NCBI GenBank assembly: GCA_020026035.1
Contig: JAHHRC010000001.1
Span: 1 to 64,000, forward strand
Direction of reading: 5' to 3'
Origin: Erysipelotrichaceae bacterium
GTDB taxonomy: Bacteria > Bacillota_I > Bacilli_A > Erysipelotrichales > Erysipelotrichaceae
DNA: 64,000 nt
A program made the translations under genes and the position numbers. Position 1 is the stretch's first letter. Each line of letters opens with the position of its first letter. Shown here in pieces: positions 56,801 to 64,000 of the stretch. The notes under the pieces were generated by a model. The model ran no database searches and was not told the DNA's origin. It was given only the letters and a program-made list of their open reading frames with translations.

Positions 56801-59800
56801 ATAGTTACAGTTCTCAATTAAACCAGCATTATCACCAACAACACCAGCCCCAGTACTCTTACACCCAACAAAATTAAAGTTCTTTACCGTACCTTTATTA
56901 TTACCAACAAATGCTTGTTGTAAGCCTTTGATGTCATAGCTAGAGAAAGGCTTTTGACCGCTACCCGCATAACTACCATCTAACGTACAAGCAACATCCT
57001 TTAACATACCTACGTTACTTAAATCTAAGTCCACGGTTTGATGAATGGTTATAGCTTCATTTGTTAACAAGGTATCTTGGTTACTATTTTGTAACGCAAC
57101 TAATTGCTCGTATTGTTCTTTATGACGAATCTCAAAATACGTTTTCGGTTCTTTTTCATCTACCGACACCGATTTCGCGAGATATGGAACATACATAAAG
57201 AGTGCTGTGTCGTTCCCATTCCATTTGAAGACAATTTTCATTTCTTCAGGTTTATCACTCATCTTAAAGTATTGACGTTCAATTGATAACTTCGTCCATT
57301 CTTTCGGCAACTTATACATAAGGTATTGACGATTTAAATCACCCTTCGATTTCGCTTTAATTTCATTCACAATTCCCTGTTGTAGATTATCTTCCACCCT
57401 GGAAGCTACATCATGAATACTATTCCCAGCGCCAACTAACTTAAGAGCTTGATCACCAATTTTTACGACATTCTCGTTTCCAGCTTCATTTTTAGTATAG
57501 TTTTCATGAACAACTAACACATACCCCCATTCAACGTTATTTTTTATGCCTTTTTCCTGGTTGAATGTGTTTTGAATATGTACTTTTTCGTTGTTAATAT
57601 TCGCTTTATCGTCTTTGCGGTTGCTGAGCCAACCATCGAAATAATACTGATCACCAATCTTTTCGTAGTACACAAGTCCATATGCTACATCGACCTTTCC
57701 ACCCATAATCCAGTCGCCAACATGCATACCTCCCTTGTCACTATCTTTTGGTAATCCTGTTTTGTTTACAGTTTTGAATGGATAGTGCATCGTTTCATTC
57801 CCATTCGCATTTGTATATTCATGGTATGGTCTTGAGTCATTTTTCTCTTTGAACTCTTTTCCATCTTTGTCTTTCACCAGTTCATCGTACGAACAAGCTT
57901 TATACGCATTCGCCAAAGATTCTTGAATGACAGTATTTCCAAAGGCATTACGATTATCAGCGTTCATGTATGAATTTAAAGGACCAGAATTGAAAATAGC
58001 CAAAATAGCCTCTAATTTATTCGTTAAGTCACCTTCATCTTCTACCTTTTCCACAAACGAACCAACCAACATTCCTAAATGGAAATCGTTTGCATACTTT
58101 TGTTTTGATTCGCCAAATACATTTCCTACAAAATAACTATCCTGTATTTTAATATCTTTGTTATGTGCTTCAAGTGCACCAACAAGTCCACCTGCTCCAA
58201 CGAATTCTTTGAATGAATTAGTTGGTTTTTCTAATCCTTCATCTTCCAATAACTTCGAATTTCCAACTTGAATGGATGCCGTTGAATAACAATTATTCAC
58301 ATTTAGATAAGATACATTACCGTGCAATCTACCAATCAATCCACCAGCAAAGTTTCCACCTTCAATATTCATACAATCATCATTATTGTATTCGATGATT
58401 TCTTTATCTTTGATTGGATGATTGAAACGTTTTGCATCAAGCGCACCACTCGAATAACTATTTTCAATCGTTAGACTTGTATTATTCCCACGTACTTTCG
58501 CAACTAAACCACCAGATACGTTTCTTGCTCTCATACGAATCGACGCAAAGGAATCTTTAATAGACACATTTGCATTATCCACCATTCCAATAAGACCACC
58601 AGTGAATCGACCAGTCATTTGATTGTTTTCATAGTGTTCTAGATCACTTGCATACACACCACATTGATCAATCGTAACATTTCCGCCATCTGCTACGTAT
58701 CCAATGAAAGATCCAACCGATGTTTTAGAACCAATCACCTTTTTCTTATTATCAATTTCACTTGTTCCTAAGATTAGAACAGGATTCTCTATGAGGACAT
58801 TCTCTAGTTTTACATTTCCTTTTACACACCCAAATAAGCCCGAACCGTAAGAAACAGGAACATTCTCAAGATTCAACGCTGTCTTATAGAATTCAAATTC
58901 ATGTAAGACGTTCTTATTTCCATGAACCGTTAAATCTTGAGAGACTTTGATTGGTAAGAACTTATCTGCTTGTTCTTTCGTTTTACCTTTTCCATCAAAT
59001 GGATAAACAACCACTTTTGCTTGTTTATTTGTTTGTGTTTTTTTCACTTTTTCCACAAAGCTATTAACGTCTTCCTGTGCATCGTTTGGTTTCTTCCAAT
59101 ACAACGGATTCACGAGTTCTACCTGATGGCGTTTTAGTGTATCAAAGTTAACATTCGATACTTCTTCACTCAAATTCTGTAAGTGACGAACATTGGTAAT
59201 ATAAATCTTGTTGTCATCGATTGAATCAAACGCGGAATTCATCTTCACAACCTTTGCACAAGGTAATGATTTCTTTCCGTTTTTGTCTTGTCCTTCTAAA
59301 ACCAATCGCACTTCTACATCCATTCCTGGTGTGAAGTTTTCAATATCAAACAAGTTTCCAAAGTGTCCGTTCTTTTTTGTAATGGTATCTAACGTAATCG
59401 TCGCTTGATTCTCTTTTACCTCAATGTATTCAGATAATTTTTCTTTCGGCACATTTATATCAACAAACTTTGACTTCTTATCATTTGCGATCCGTGCCTG
59501 TACGTTTACAACATTAAGCTTTGAAAAGGTGGAATCTTCAAGTTTTACTTCTACTCGTAAGGTTTCATCATTCATAACCTTTACCGTTGGTTGAATTGAT
59601 ACCCCACGATCTTGTTTCAAAGTTTCTCCACCATAGTAACCAATGATCCATTGTTTGCCATCTTTCTTATGGTTTCTTGCCTTCTTACGAACATCAGACT
59701 CTTCCATCTTTCGAATGCGATCTAAATACGTATAGTCATCAAAGCCCATTGTATTATCCGTATAGAATACCCCATGGACAAATCCTGTATCCTTACATAC

Positions 59801-60184
59801 TTCTATAATATAGTGTTGGTCTTTACGAATTGTTTCATCAATGGACCCAAACGGCAAAATAGATGGAACGTTTCCCTTTCCATCGTATTTGATATATGAC
59901 ACTGTTTCATCTTCACTTGCATCACTTGGTATAGGATTACAGAGCTCATAGGAATCGTGATTTACCCAATCCTTCCCATTTGCAAGCTGGGCACTTATTT
60001 CATTTTGAGCCGTAATGAAAATAGAACGCGCCGTATCGTTCATTTCTTTTAGTTTTAACTTTCTTTGATACGTAAAGATTGACACAAACCCAATGGACGC
60101 AAGAATCATCGTAATTGCGACTACGATCAATACTTCACCAAGTGTGTATCCCTTTTTCGCATTTCTATTTCCAAATACTCTCAT
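53870..60184 (-). CDS. Giant type IV pilin-like surface protein (2104 residues) with GLUG/beta-solenoid modules
   Basis: It begins [12 protein letters not shown]^[12 protein letters not shown]: a short basic leader, the prepilin peptidase site G^Y with Glu at +5, and a hydrophobic helix, like a normal type IV prepilin of class a. About 300 further residues look like a pilin head and linker. Then come two similar large modules. Module 1 (about 325-715) has a beta header followed by GLUG-type rungs such as GSFIGYV, GGLIGMV, GGLVAKV and GGLIGRL, each with a following SIKDSF/TIENSY-like strand. Module 2 (about 1015-1550) repeats the header and then rungs of the form xGIxxxNxGxIxNC. C-terminal domains with beta-sandwich character lead to a coiled coil and an acidic tail. 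No LPxTG. AGGGTG precedes the ATG at 60184; a GTG at 60196 is possible. Last gene of the pilus operon. Likely a pilus-borne adhesin. Confidence 0.8.
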   Translation of the reverse strand: MRVFGNRNAKKGYTLGEVLIVVAITMILASIGFVSIFTYQRKLKLKEMNDTARSIFITAQNEISAQLANGKDWVNHDSYELCNPIPSDASEDETVSYIKYDGKGNVPSILPFGSIDETIRKDQHYIIEVCKDTGFVHGVFYTDNTMGFDDYTYLDRIRKMEESDVRKKARNHKKDGKQWIIGYYGGETLKQDRGVSIQPTVKVMNDETLRVEVKLEDSTFSKLNVVNVQARIANDKKSKFVDINVPKEKLSEYIEVKENQATITLDTITKKNGHFGNLFDIENFTPGMDVEVRLVLEGQDKNGKKSLPCAKVVKMNSAFDSIDDNKIYITNVRHLQNLSEEVSNVNFDTLKRHQVELVNPLYWKKPNDAQEDVNSFVEKVKKTQTNKQAKVVVYPFDGKGKTKEQADKFLPIKVSQDLTVHGNKNVLHEFEFYKTALNLENVPVSYGSGLFGCVKGNVKLENVLIENPVLILGTSEIDNKKKVIGSKTSVGSFIGYVADGGNVTIDQCGVYASDLEHYENNQMTGRFTGGLIGMVDNANVSIKDSFASIRMRARNVSGGLVAKVRGNNTSLTIENSYSSGALDAKRFNHPIKDKEIIEYNNDDCMNIEGGNFAGGLIGRLHGNVSYLNVNNCYSTASIQVGNSKLLEDEGLEKPTNSFKEFVGAGGLVGALEAHNKDIKIQDSYFVGNVFGESKQKYANDFHLGMLVGSFVEKVEDEGDLTNKLEAILAIFNSGPLNSYMNADNRNAFGNTVIQESLANAYKACSYDELVKDKDGKEFKEKNDSRPYHEYTNANGNETMHYPFKTVNKTGLPKDSDKGGMHVGDWIMGGKVDVAYGLVYYEKIGDQYYFDGWLSNRKDDKANINNEKVHIQNTFNQEKGIKNNVEWGYVLVVHENYTKNEAGNENVVKIGDQALKLVGAGNSIHDVASRVEDNLQQGIVNEIKAKSKGDLNRQYLMYKLPKEWTKLSIERQYFKMSDKPEEMKIVFKWNGNDTALFMYVPYLAKSVSVDEKEPKTYFEIRHKEQYEQLVALQNSNQDTLLTNEAITIHQTVDLDLSNVGMLKDVACTLDGSYAGSGQKPFSSYDIKGLQQAFVGNNKGTVKNFNFVGCKSTGAGVVGDNAGLIENCNYVNSNAVSGIANLNGQNGTIRNCHVWNTNPSKEMIVTNGIVESNEGIIDFCEVSGTNAETVQFNGGGQFNINTENKMKVTYGIARENMNSIQNCRVRNIGSSNLYATKTWKETEVSSIQYTDSSTLAYGIVETNRGEIVNPLVEECLVLNSGIANTNFGTIKGMKSQPSIVHSVMKENGLLERNDGNVENVDIVNSLVGKVGAVKTNAGIMSGCQLFSNKELFETYLSKYFDLNTYTYKGGIDGSTNKNIPIHMIYEPNELIGMYSKLAYGDQKDDLKKQLKSQLNQIRDASVGDLYTLMSIGNKGTDAIGFVAYNEKRISNCSVTAKLDVLPNNNRAFAIGFAVNNEGEIDCSYANTEMNPVSLNEIVMYTGFVYRLEPNSTTKNCFAIGDINHPEESRLDGFVYEVNGTPNISNNYCYVYNGHYKHKNYVPFSYRGTMQKNGNNYNYEVNLSEQLEQDESRGLFSANVEVLNDELWNVDGYTRTFNEGNQRYVPYSKLINGFPMGYFGDLQIPLYGNYHLDHPELRGKNVFIEKIDLGHEPHRDGNYVLAQSINLAYISNDGYVDRVTLSDVYLDCEMMSEDIIRLYTKEKYTLKFNSLKTQYKCNVATDAIGWSLKKNYIPLRISVERNWNRYSDDGKYYDLADFVYEVKGFSGTLLSWSKWDKEYSVHTDIGKEIVNPKYFKKQFNYPIGKLNLVDQNVFDAKGTVKIGQYGLFPEKDDYLTFDNSQPIPSFSKKLDGDVYTYTLNTENTRFIFDQSVIGKMYLNIYNEEQKVDEKSIKLEYQTDEVQTWDGKIVNVLSSLTFKVNARPFVLEDVERAIERDYPAESYDVDVIRELYNENVQKILDVANAYPIDGYSFDAFKAANTELFTNLENLPTVEQLEEMNKKFEEIVTAEKVAELNQLVEEMRNKFEDPTWQAFMDGYAKKLENVDINQYFEEAEEVKMEAEPVANEEEKAIEEAGPVENEITDEEEH

Positions 60185-60219
60185 ATATAAATTCACCCTA
60201 TCTAGATGTTTGTAGTTTT

Positions 60220-60780
60220 TTAATCTCTTTGAATTCTAAGACCAGATAAGTCTTTTACTCCTTCAACGGTTTCATAGTAGGTAACTTGCATACTAGCATG
60301 TACATCTTCTTCACTTGCGTCCATACTCACTGTACTTACAATGCAACGATATGGACCTTCAGAAAGATTCTTTAAAATCCGTTTGAAGTTTTCATAATTG
60401 TTTGTCGTAAACGATATATTCGCATTTCTTCGAACAATCGAACCTTCTAATTCTGGTTCATTCCAAGAAATACTCACATTCTTCGCACTTGTATTCAATG
60501 CAAGATTAATCGCATTGATTTCATTTGCTTGGTTGTTGTATTTCAGGATTTCTCCTTTGTATTGGTCTTTGTTTTGGGCAATAGCCGTTTTCATCTTCGC
60601 AAGATGCATGGCCTTTGCTTGTTCAAGATCCATTTCTTCTTGAATGGAATCAACATCATACAGTTCCATTTGATGCTTAAAGTCAATGTAGGCTACTTTG
60701 TAATAAAACGTTCCTAACAACATAATCGTAAATACCAGCAACAATAACTTTTCACGATTCGTAAATTCATGATTCATCAT
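60220..60780 (-). CDS. pilO: PilO-like pilus assembly protein
   Basis: The 186-residue protein has a short cytoplasmic start, one membrane helix (about 12-28), a coiled coil (about 35-95) and a small alpha/beta end domain, the layout of PilO, which pairs with PilN in the inner membrane platform of type IV pili. Sequence identity to PilO is not obvious by eye; position after PilM and PilN carries much of the call. Its ATG overlaps the pilN stop by one base (TAATG). Confidence 0.65.
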   Translation of the reverse strand: MMNHEFTNREKLLLLVFTIMLLGTFYYKVAYIDFKHQMELYDVDSIQEEMDLEQAKAMHLAKMKTAIAQNKDQYKGEILKYNNQANEINAINLALNTSAKNVSISWNEPELEGSIVRRNANISFTTNNYENFKRILKNLSEGPYRCIVSTVSMDASEEDVHASMQVTYYETVEGVKDLSGLRIQRD

Positions 60781-61412
60781 TACTCTTGCCCTCCATTTAC
60801 TTCTTCAACTACCTTTTCACCATATTCAATCACAAAGGTCGCATAGACATCATTCTCATTCCCACTTTGTTCACAAGAAGTTGTTGTTACCGAACAATAG
60901 CGATTGCGATGATCATTTTGCATCAAACGCAAGACTTCACTCACCTTTGCGATCGTTGTCTTTTCTGTATTTACAACAATGCTAGAACCATCTACCCGAA
61001 TCGATCGAACTTCCATCTTTCCAATGACATCTTCCTCTACCATTGCAAATACATCCAACTTATTTGGTTGTAAGATTTCATCTTCTCGTAAATACCATTC
61101 CGATACCATTTCGTATTCAGACTTAATGGCGTTATATTCTTCATTGTTTTCTTTCAAGACATTTAAGCTTTGAACTTCTTTTTCATAAAGCATCTGTGCT
61201 TGTTTGATTTCTTGCATTGGTTCAATAATCGCAAACTTTGTAAAGATGCCTAATACCACAACAAATACCGCAAACCACTTAATGGCATTCTTATTCTCTT
61301 TCTCACTTACATTGTGAACTAAGTTAATCTTTGTCTTCGTTGGATATTTATTCATCGCTTTGCCAACGGACAATTCCTTATTTAGGAAATGTTTCTTATT
61401 GTTTTGACTCAT
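60780..61412 (-). CDS. pilN: PilN-like pilus assembly protein
   Basis: The 210-residue protein has a cytoplasmic N terminus of about 45 residues, one membrane helix (about 46-63), a coiled coil and a small outside domain. The segment TKINLVHNV in the cytoplasmic part resembles the INLL motif by which PilN docks into PilM. AGGGGG precedes the ATG, 9 bases after pilM. Together with PilM and PilO it forms the alignment complex of the pilus machine. Confidence 0.72.
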   Translation of the reverse strand: MSQNNKKHFLNKELSVGKAMNKYPTKTKINLVHNVSEKENKNAIKWFAVFVVVLGIFTKFAIIEPMQEIKQAQMLYEKEVQSLNVLKENNEEYNAIKSEYEMVSEWYLREDEILQPNKLDVFAMVEEDVIGKMEVRSIRVDGSSIVVNTEKTTIAKVSEVLRLMQNDHRNRYCSVTTTSCEQSGNENDVYATFVIEYGEKVVEEVNGGQE

Positions 61413-61421
61413 AAAAACCCC

Positions 61422-62414
61422 CTAAAGATTCCAAAGAACACCAAGTGCAGCTGGGGCATTGCACAATGCCTGCTTGATTCCAGCATCCTTGCTCAACATA
61501 TGTAAATCAACTAGTTGTAGTGGCACAATCGCTTGCATGGCATCAAACATACAATGCAAATTCGCACCTCCACCAACAACATACATCGTCTCTAATGTAT
61601 TCTCTCTTTTTTGATACGTATAATAGTTCACAGCGCGCATTGCCGAAATCGCAATCCCATTGCATTCTTCCACAATCGCTTCCTGTTCTAAGATGCCATC
61701 GGTATTTTGCATCAAACAATGCATTGCGACATGTTCATCCATTCCTAAGACATCACTTGCTTTTTCTACTAAGCTGCTAACACCTTGTTCAATCTCACGA
61801 TTCAACTCAAAGATTCCCTTGTGATACAAGTTAATCCGTGTAGAAACATACCCTAAATCCATGATTGCATAATCCTGGTTCATATTTGATTGGTTTAAGG
61901 TTTGCATCAAATTACTATAGGCAAGACACTCCGGTAACGCTTCTACTAGCTTTAATCCAGCTAACTTAAACATATAGGCATACTTATCCATAAGCACAAT
62001 TGAAACAGCAACTGCTAGTAAATCCATTTCAACCACCTTACCAGATTCATCTTCCACAAGTTCTACCATCCGATAGTCATATAAGAAATCTTGCTTATCT
62101 CCTGGAATAAAATCCTTAAACTCATATGGTAAATTCACTGCAAGCTGAGAAGCATTCATCGCTGGCATTCGAATGCGACGAATATACACCGCATCATCTG
62201 GCACAACGAAGGACACTTTTTTGCTTGCAAAATGATACTTCTTAAATAGTTCTTTTAGGAAATCTGCCATTGCTTCAAAGGCAATAATTTCACCATTACG
62301 AACCATATTCAAAGGAACATCTTCCACAACACATTGCACAAGCTCATTCCCTTTCATTTCTACGATCTTGATCAAACGATTGCCAATCTCAATCCCAATT
62401 GAAGTCTTTGCCAT
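61422..62414 (-). CDS. pilM: Type IV pilus protein PilM (actin-like ATPase)
   Basis: PilM is a cytoplasmic actin-fold protein that binds the PilN N terminus. The 330-residue chain starts IGIEIGNRLIKIVEMKG, an actin-like phosphate-1 loop, and has VVPDDAVYIRRIRMPAM, AIMDLGYVSTRINLYH (phosphate-2) and YVVGGGANLHCM (adenosine motif). AGGAGG precedes the ATG, 10 bases after pilD. Confidence 0.88.
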   Translation of the reverse strand: MAKTSIGIEIGNRLIKIVEMKGNELVQCVVEDVPLNMVRNGEIIAFEAMADFLKELFKKYHFASKKVSFVVPDDAVYIRRIRMPAMNASQLAVNLPYEFKDFIPGDKQDFLYDYRMVELVEDESGKVVEMDLLAVAVSIVLMDKYAYMFKLAGLKLVEALPECLAYSNLMQTLNQSNMNQDYAIMDLGYVSTRINLYHKGIFELNREIEQGVSSLVEKASDVLGMDEHVAMHCLMQNTDGILEQEAIVEECNGIAISAMRAVNYYTYQKRENTLETMYVVGGGANLHCMFDAMQAIVPLQLVDLHMLSKDAGIKQALCNAPAALGVLWNL

Positions 62415-62424
62415 AACTTACCTC

Positions 62425-63204
62425 CTATATGAACAATCCAAGATACCAACTCAACACATACGACCCATACAGTAACGTCAAATACGTCGCTATACTAATC
62501 GATGGTCCAAACGGAATCTTTGAATTCTTAAGTACCACTACAAACACTAAACCAATCAAACATGACACAAATAAATTCAGAAACGATAGCCCCATACCAA
62601 GATACAAGCCAACCATAAAGAACAGCTTAATATCTCCGCCACCCATTCCTTCTTTCTTTGCGACAAGTTCAAACAACAAGGTAATCCCCAACATCAAACC
62701 ACTTACCACAAAGCCACCAAGTAGCCCTGTCTTCAGTTGTTCAAGCAAAGGTTCACCCATTAAAAAACACGTCAAGAACCAAACAACAATCCCACTCACA
62801 ATATATCCATCGGGAATCTCATATGTCTTAAAATCCACAATCGATAACCCAAACAAGATACATACCAAACACAAATATCTAAGACACAAAACACTCAATC
62901 CAAACCGATTCACAATGCCCATAAACAAGCATCCAAGTAACACTTCCCCAAACAAACAACTACTTGGAATCTTATTCCCACAATTCGAACACTTGCCCTT
63001 ATTCCATACATACGAAACAATCGGAATTAAATCCTTCGCACCTAATTCATGCCCACAAGAATCACACTTTGAATGTCCATGAACCCAATCCTTCTTACTT
63101 GCAATACGATCTGCTTGACATGTAAGAAAGCTTGCAAAGATCGAACCCAACACAAATGAGACGAAAAGTAGATACCCTCTTGTATATACATCCAACAATT
63201 CCAT
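62425..63204 (-). CDS. pilD: Prepilin peptidase PilD
   Basis: PilD removes prepilin leaders and methylates the new N terminus. The 259-residue chain has about seven membrane helices, a first cytoplasmic loop with a four-Cys zinc site (CDSCG ... CSNCG), and the two aspartates of the peptidase in LSIVDFKTYEIPDG and GGGDIKLFF (the GxGD motif). Its natural substrates include the three prepilin-like proteins of this operon. Confidence 0.92.
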   Translation of the reverse strand: MELLDVYTRGYLLFVSFVLGSIFASFLTCQADRIASKKDWVHGHSKCDSCGHELGAKDLIPIVSYVWNKGKCSNCGNKIPSSCLFGEVLLGCLFMGIVNRFGLSVLCLRYLCLVCILFGLSIVDFKTYEIPDGYIVSGIVVWFLTCFLMGEPLLEQLKTGLLGGFVVSGLMLGITLLFELVAKKEGMGGGDIKLFFMVGLYLGMGLSFLNLFVSCLIGLVFVVVLKNSKIPFGPSISIATYLTLLYGSYVLSWYLGLFI

Positions 63205-63207
63205 ACA

Positions 63208-63639
63208 CTACTTCCCCTTCACCCAATCAAGCTCCACCTTGCCATCTTTCACCAAGGCCCGAATGACCAACGTTCCAATATCCCCAGATACCTTCTTCCC
63301 TTGGATCTTCACAACACGTTGTTCGTTATATCCTTTAGGCTTAAAACCAACATACGTATTTCGATTCACATCAAAGTAACCAACATAGCCACTTCCATTA
63401 AAATGCGAACACGCACCACCAGAACACCCTTGAACAACACATTCACTGCCTTGATTCGAATTCACATAGGCAACCGATTCTGCCGTATTCACCGTCAATC
63501 GATCATTGCCATGTTCCCAACAAGATTCTAAGAATGAGAAGCCCTCAAACACAAAGAAGAACACCATTCCAACAATGCCAATCAACAAAACCAATTCCAA
63601 TGATGAAATACTCCCTCTTCTTTGTCTTAATCTTTCCAT
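63208..63639 (-). CDS. Small pilin-like protein with atypical signal and Cys cluster
   Basis: The 143-residue protein starts MERLRQRRGSISSLELVLL followed by a hydrophobic helix, like a prepilin, but Glu is at +6 from the Gly (or +5 from the Ser), so the peptidase site is not standard. The head contains a compact cluster CVVQGCSGGAC and a YVGYFDVNRNTYVGFKPKGYN segment. The ATG at 63639 with GAGGGG is preferred over one at 63651. It is 3 bases before pilD. It could be a minor pilin that primes assembly or a membrane-embedded component. Confidence 0.6.
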   Translation of the reverse strand: MERLRQRRGSISSLELVLLIGIVGMVFFFVFEGFSFLESCWEHGNDRLTVNTAESVAYVNSNQGSECVVQGCSGGACSHFNGSGYVGYFDVNRNTYVGFKPKGYNEQRVVKIQGKKVSGDIGTLVIRALVKDGKVELDWVKGK

Positions 63640-63663
63640 AGAACCCCTCATTCTCTCTTACGA

Positions 63664-63692
63664 TAAAAAGCACGACGCGAGTCATGCCTTTT
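63664..63692 (-). terminator. Terminator hairpin after the major pilin gene
   Basis: On the minus strand GCATGAC / GTCGTGC (one G-U) extended by an A/T stem, 4-base loop, followed by TTTTT. It lies 4 bases after the pilin stop codon and before the next pilus gene, as expected when the main pilin is made in excess over the assembly proteins. Confidence 0.8.
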
Positions 63693-63695
63693 AAA

Positions 63696-64000
63696 TTATT
63701 TCGATAAACCTAAATCTTTTTTTACTTCTTCAACAGTAGGTTTTGTTTCAATTGTTTCGCCTTTAATTGTTACGCCGATTGTTTCAAACACCTTATCTTT
63801 TGGTTCTTCATCAATGCCTGAAACCATAGCAGGTTCGACATCGCCTTTAGTTTCTCCAATCTTTGCGATTGTTCCCTTAGCAACGTCGTATGTATACGCA
63901 ACCATTTTTGTTTCACCTTCTGTTAGGTAATCCGCAACAGCTGCAGCCTTTGCAGCACGAATGTTTGCCTGGTTTGTTGCTAGTTTTGCCTTATTCAATT
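63696..64000 (-). CDS. Major type IV pilin, C-terminal part (start outside window)
   Basis: The frame is open from the window edge. The visible 101 residues start LNKAKLATNQANIRAAKAAAVADYL, the end of a pilin N-terminal helix as seen in clostridial pilins, followed by a small beta head ending in VKKDLGLSK. The leader and peptidase site lie past 64000. It has no cysteines. By its small size and the terminator behind it, it is probably the main fibre subunit. Confidence 0.75.
   Translation of the reverse strand, partial: LNKAKLATNQANIRAAKAAAVADYLTEGETKMVAYTYDVAKGTIAKIGETKGDVEPAMVSGIDEEPKDKVFETIGVTIKGETIETKPTVEEVKKDLGLSK

Noticed and set aside
54000..60100. Cell-wall anchor (LPxTG) or CRISPR-like repeats in the giant gene
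   Set aside because: The C terminus is a charged tail without sortase motif or hydrophobic end, and the repeats are at protein level only, too diverged to be DNA repeats.
62429..63082. 217-codon plus-strand frame opposite pilD
   Set aside because: It is antisense to a gene with clear peptidase motifs; its Asn/Pro/Thr-rich composition is what the reverse of membrane-protein codons gives.

Overview
The window looks like chromosomal DNA of a low-GC, single-membrane Firmicute, most likely from the Erysipelotrichia (relatives of Solobacterium, Bulleidia or Holdemanella). The evidence is an HrcA/CIRCE heat-shock operon, DnaB/DnaI replication-initiation proteins, RNase J, FtsW-RsmD-CoaD and PolA-MutM-CoaE neighbourhoods, strong Shine-Dalgarno sites and sigma-A promoters that often carry a TGn extended -10. 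No database search was possible, so the class is an inference. Nearly all genes are on the minus strand; the exceptions are def, rnjA, a PASTA protein and a rubredoxin.

Layout by window coordinate: 1-890 is the truncated membrane half of an ABC exporter. 1019-2581 is an IS1634/IS4-like transposase. 2738-4710 holds an rRNA uracil methyltransferase and a HAD phosphatase. 4758-9316 is an NAD salvage and synthesis operon (unknown membrane protein, pncB, nadD, nadE). 9442-16715 is the chaperone operon hrcA-grpE-dnaK-dnaJ-clpB, preceded by two CIRCE operators that flank a tiny hydrophobic ORF. 16968-19302 is ftsW-rsmD-coaD. 19446-21973 holds def and rnjA on the plus strand. 22039-30769 is polA-mutM-coaE-dnaB, then dnaI-pfkA-pyk. 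30841-38972 is an accessory cell-envelope region: a ZnuA-like lipoprotein lacking the usual metal ligands, radC, a kinase-less nine-repeat PASTA protein, a 1024-residue glucosaminidase-like secreted protein and its membrane-anchored neighbour. 39070-43860 is uppS-cdsA-dxr-rseP-galE (envelope lipid and isoprenoid precursors). 44013-44168 is a rubredoxin. 44394-50226 is oppBCDFA. 50413-53777 holds an orphan sugar-type ABC ATPase, a polyprenyl-phosphate glycosyltransferase, frr and pyrH.

The most interesting part is 53870-64000, the downstream half of a type IV pilus operon. In transcription order it reads: major pilin (partial), terminator hairpin, small atypical pilin-like protein, prepilin peptidase PilD, PilM, PilN, PilO, and finally a 2104-residue protein. 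That last protein begins with a canonical type III prepilin signal (KKG^YTLGE) and carries two large GLUG/beta-solenoid modules plus an acidic coiled-coil tail. I read it as a giant pilin-anchored adhesin or tip protein exported and assembled by the pilus machinery beside it. I do not recognise it as a described family.

No tRNA, rRNA, CRISPR array or prophage was seen. No gap between genes exceeds 300 bases; the longest (44169-44393, 16716-16967, 50227-50412) are described in the feature list.
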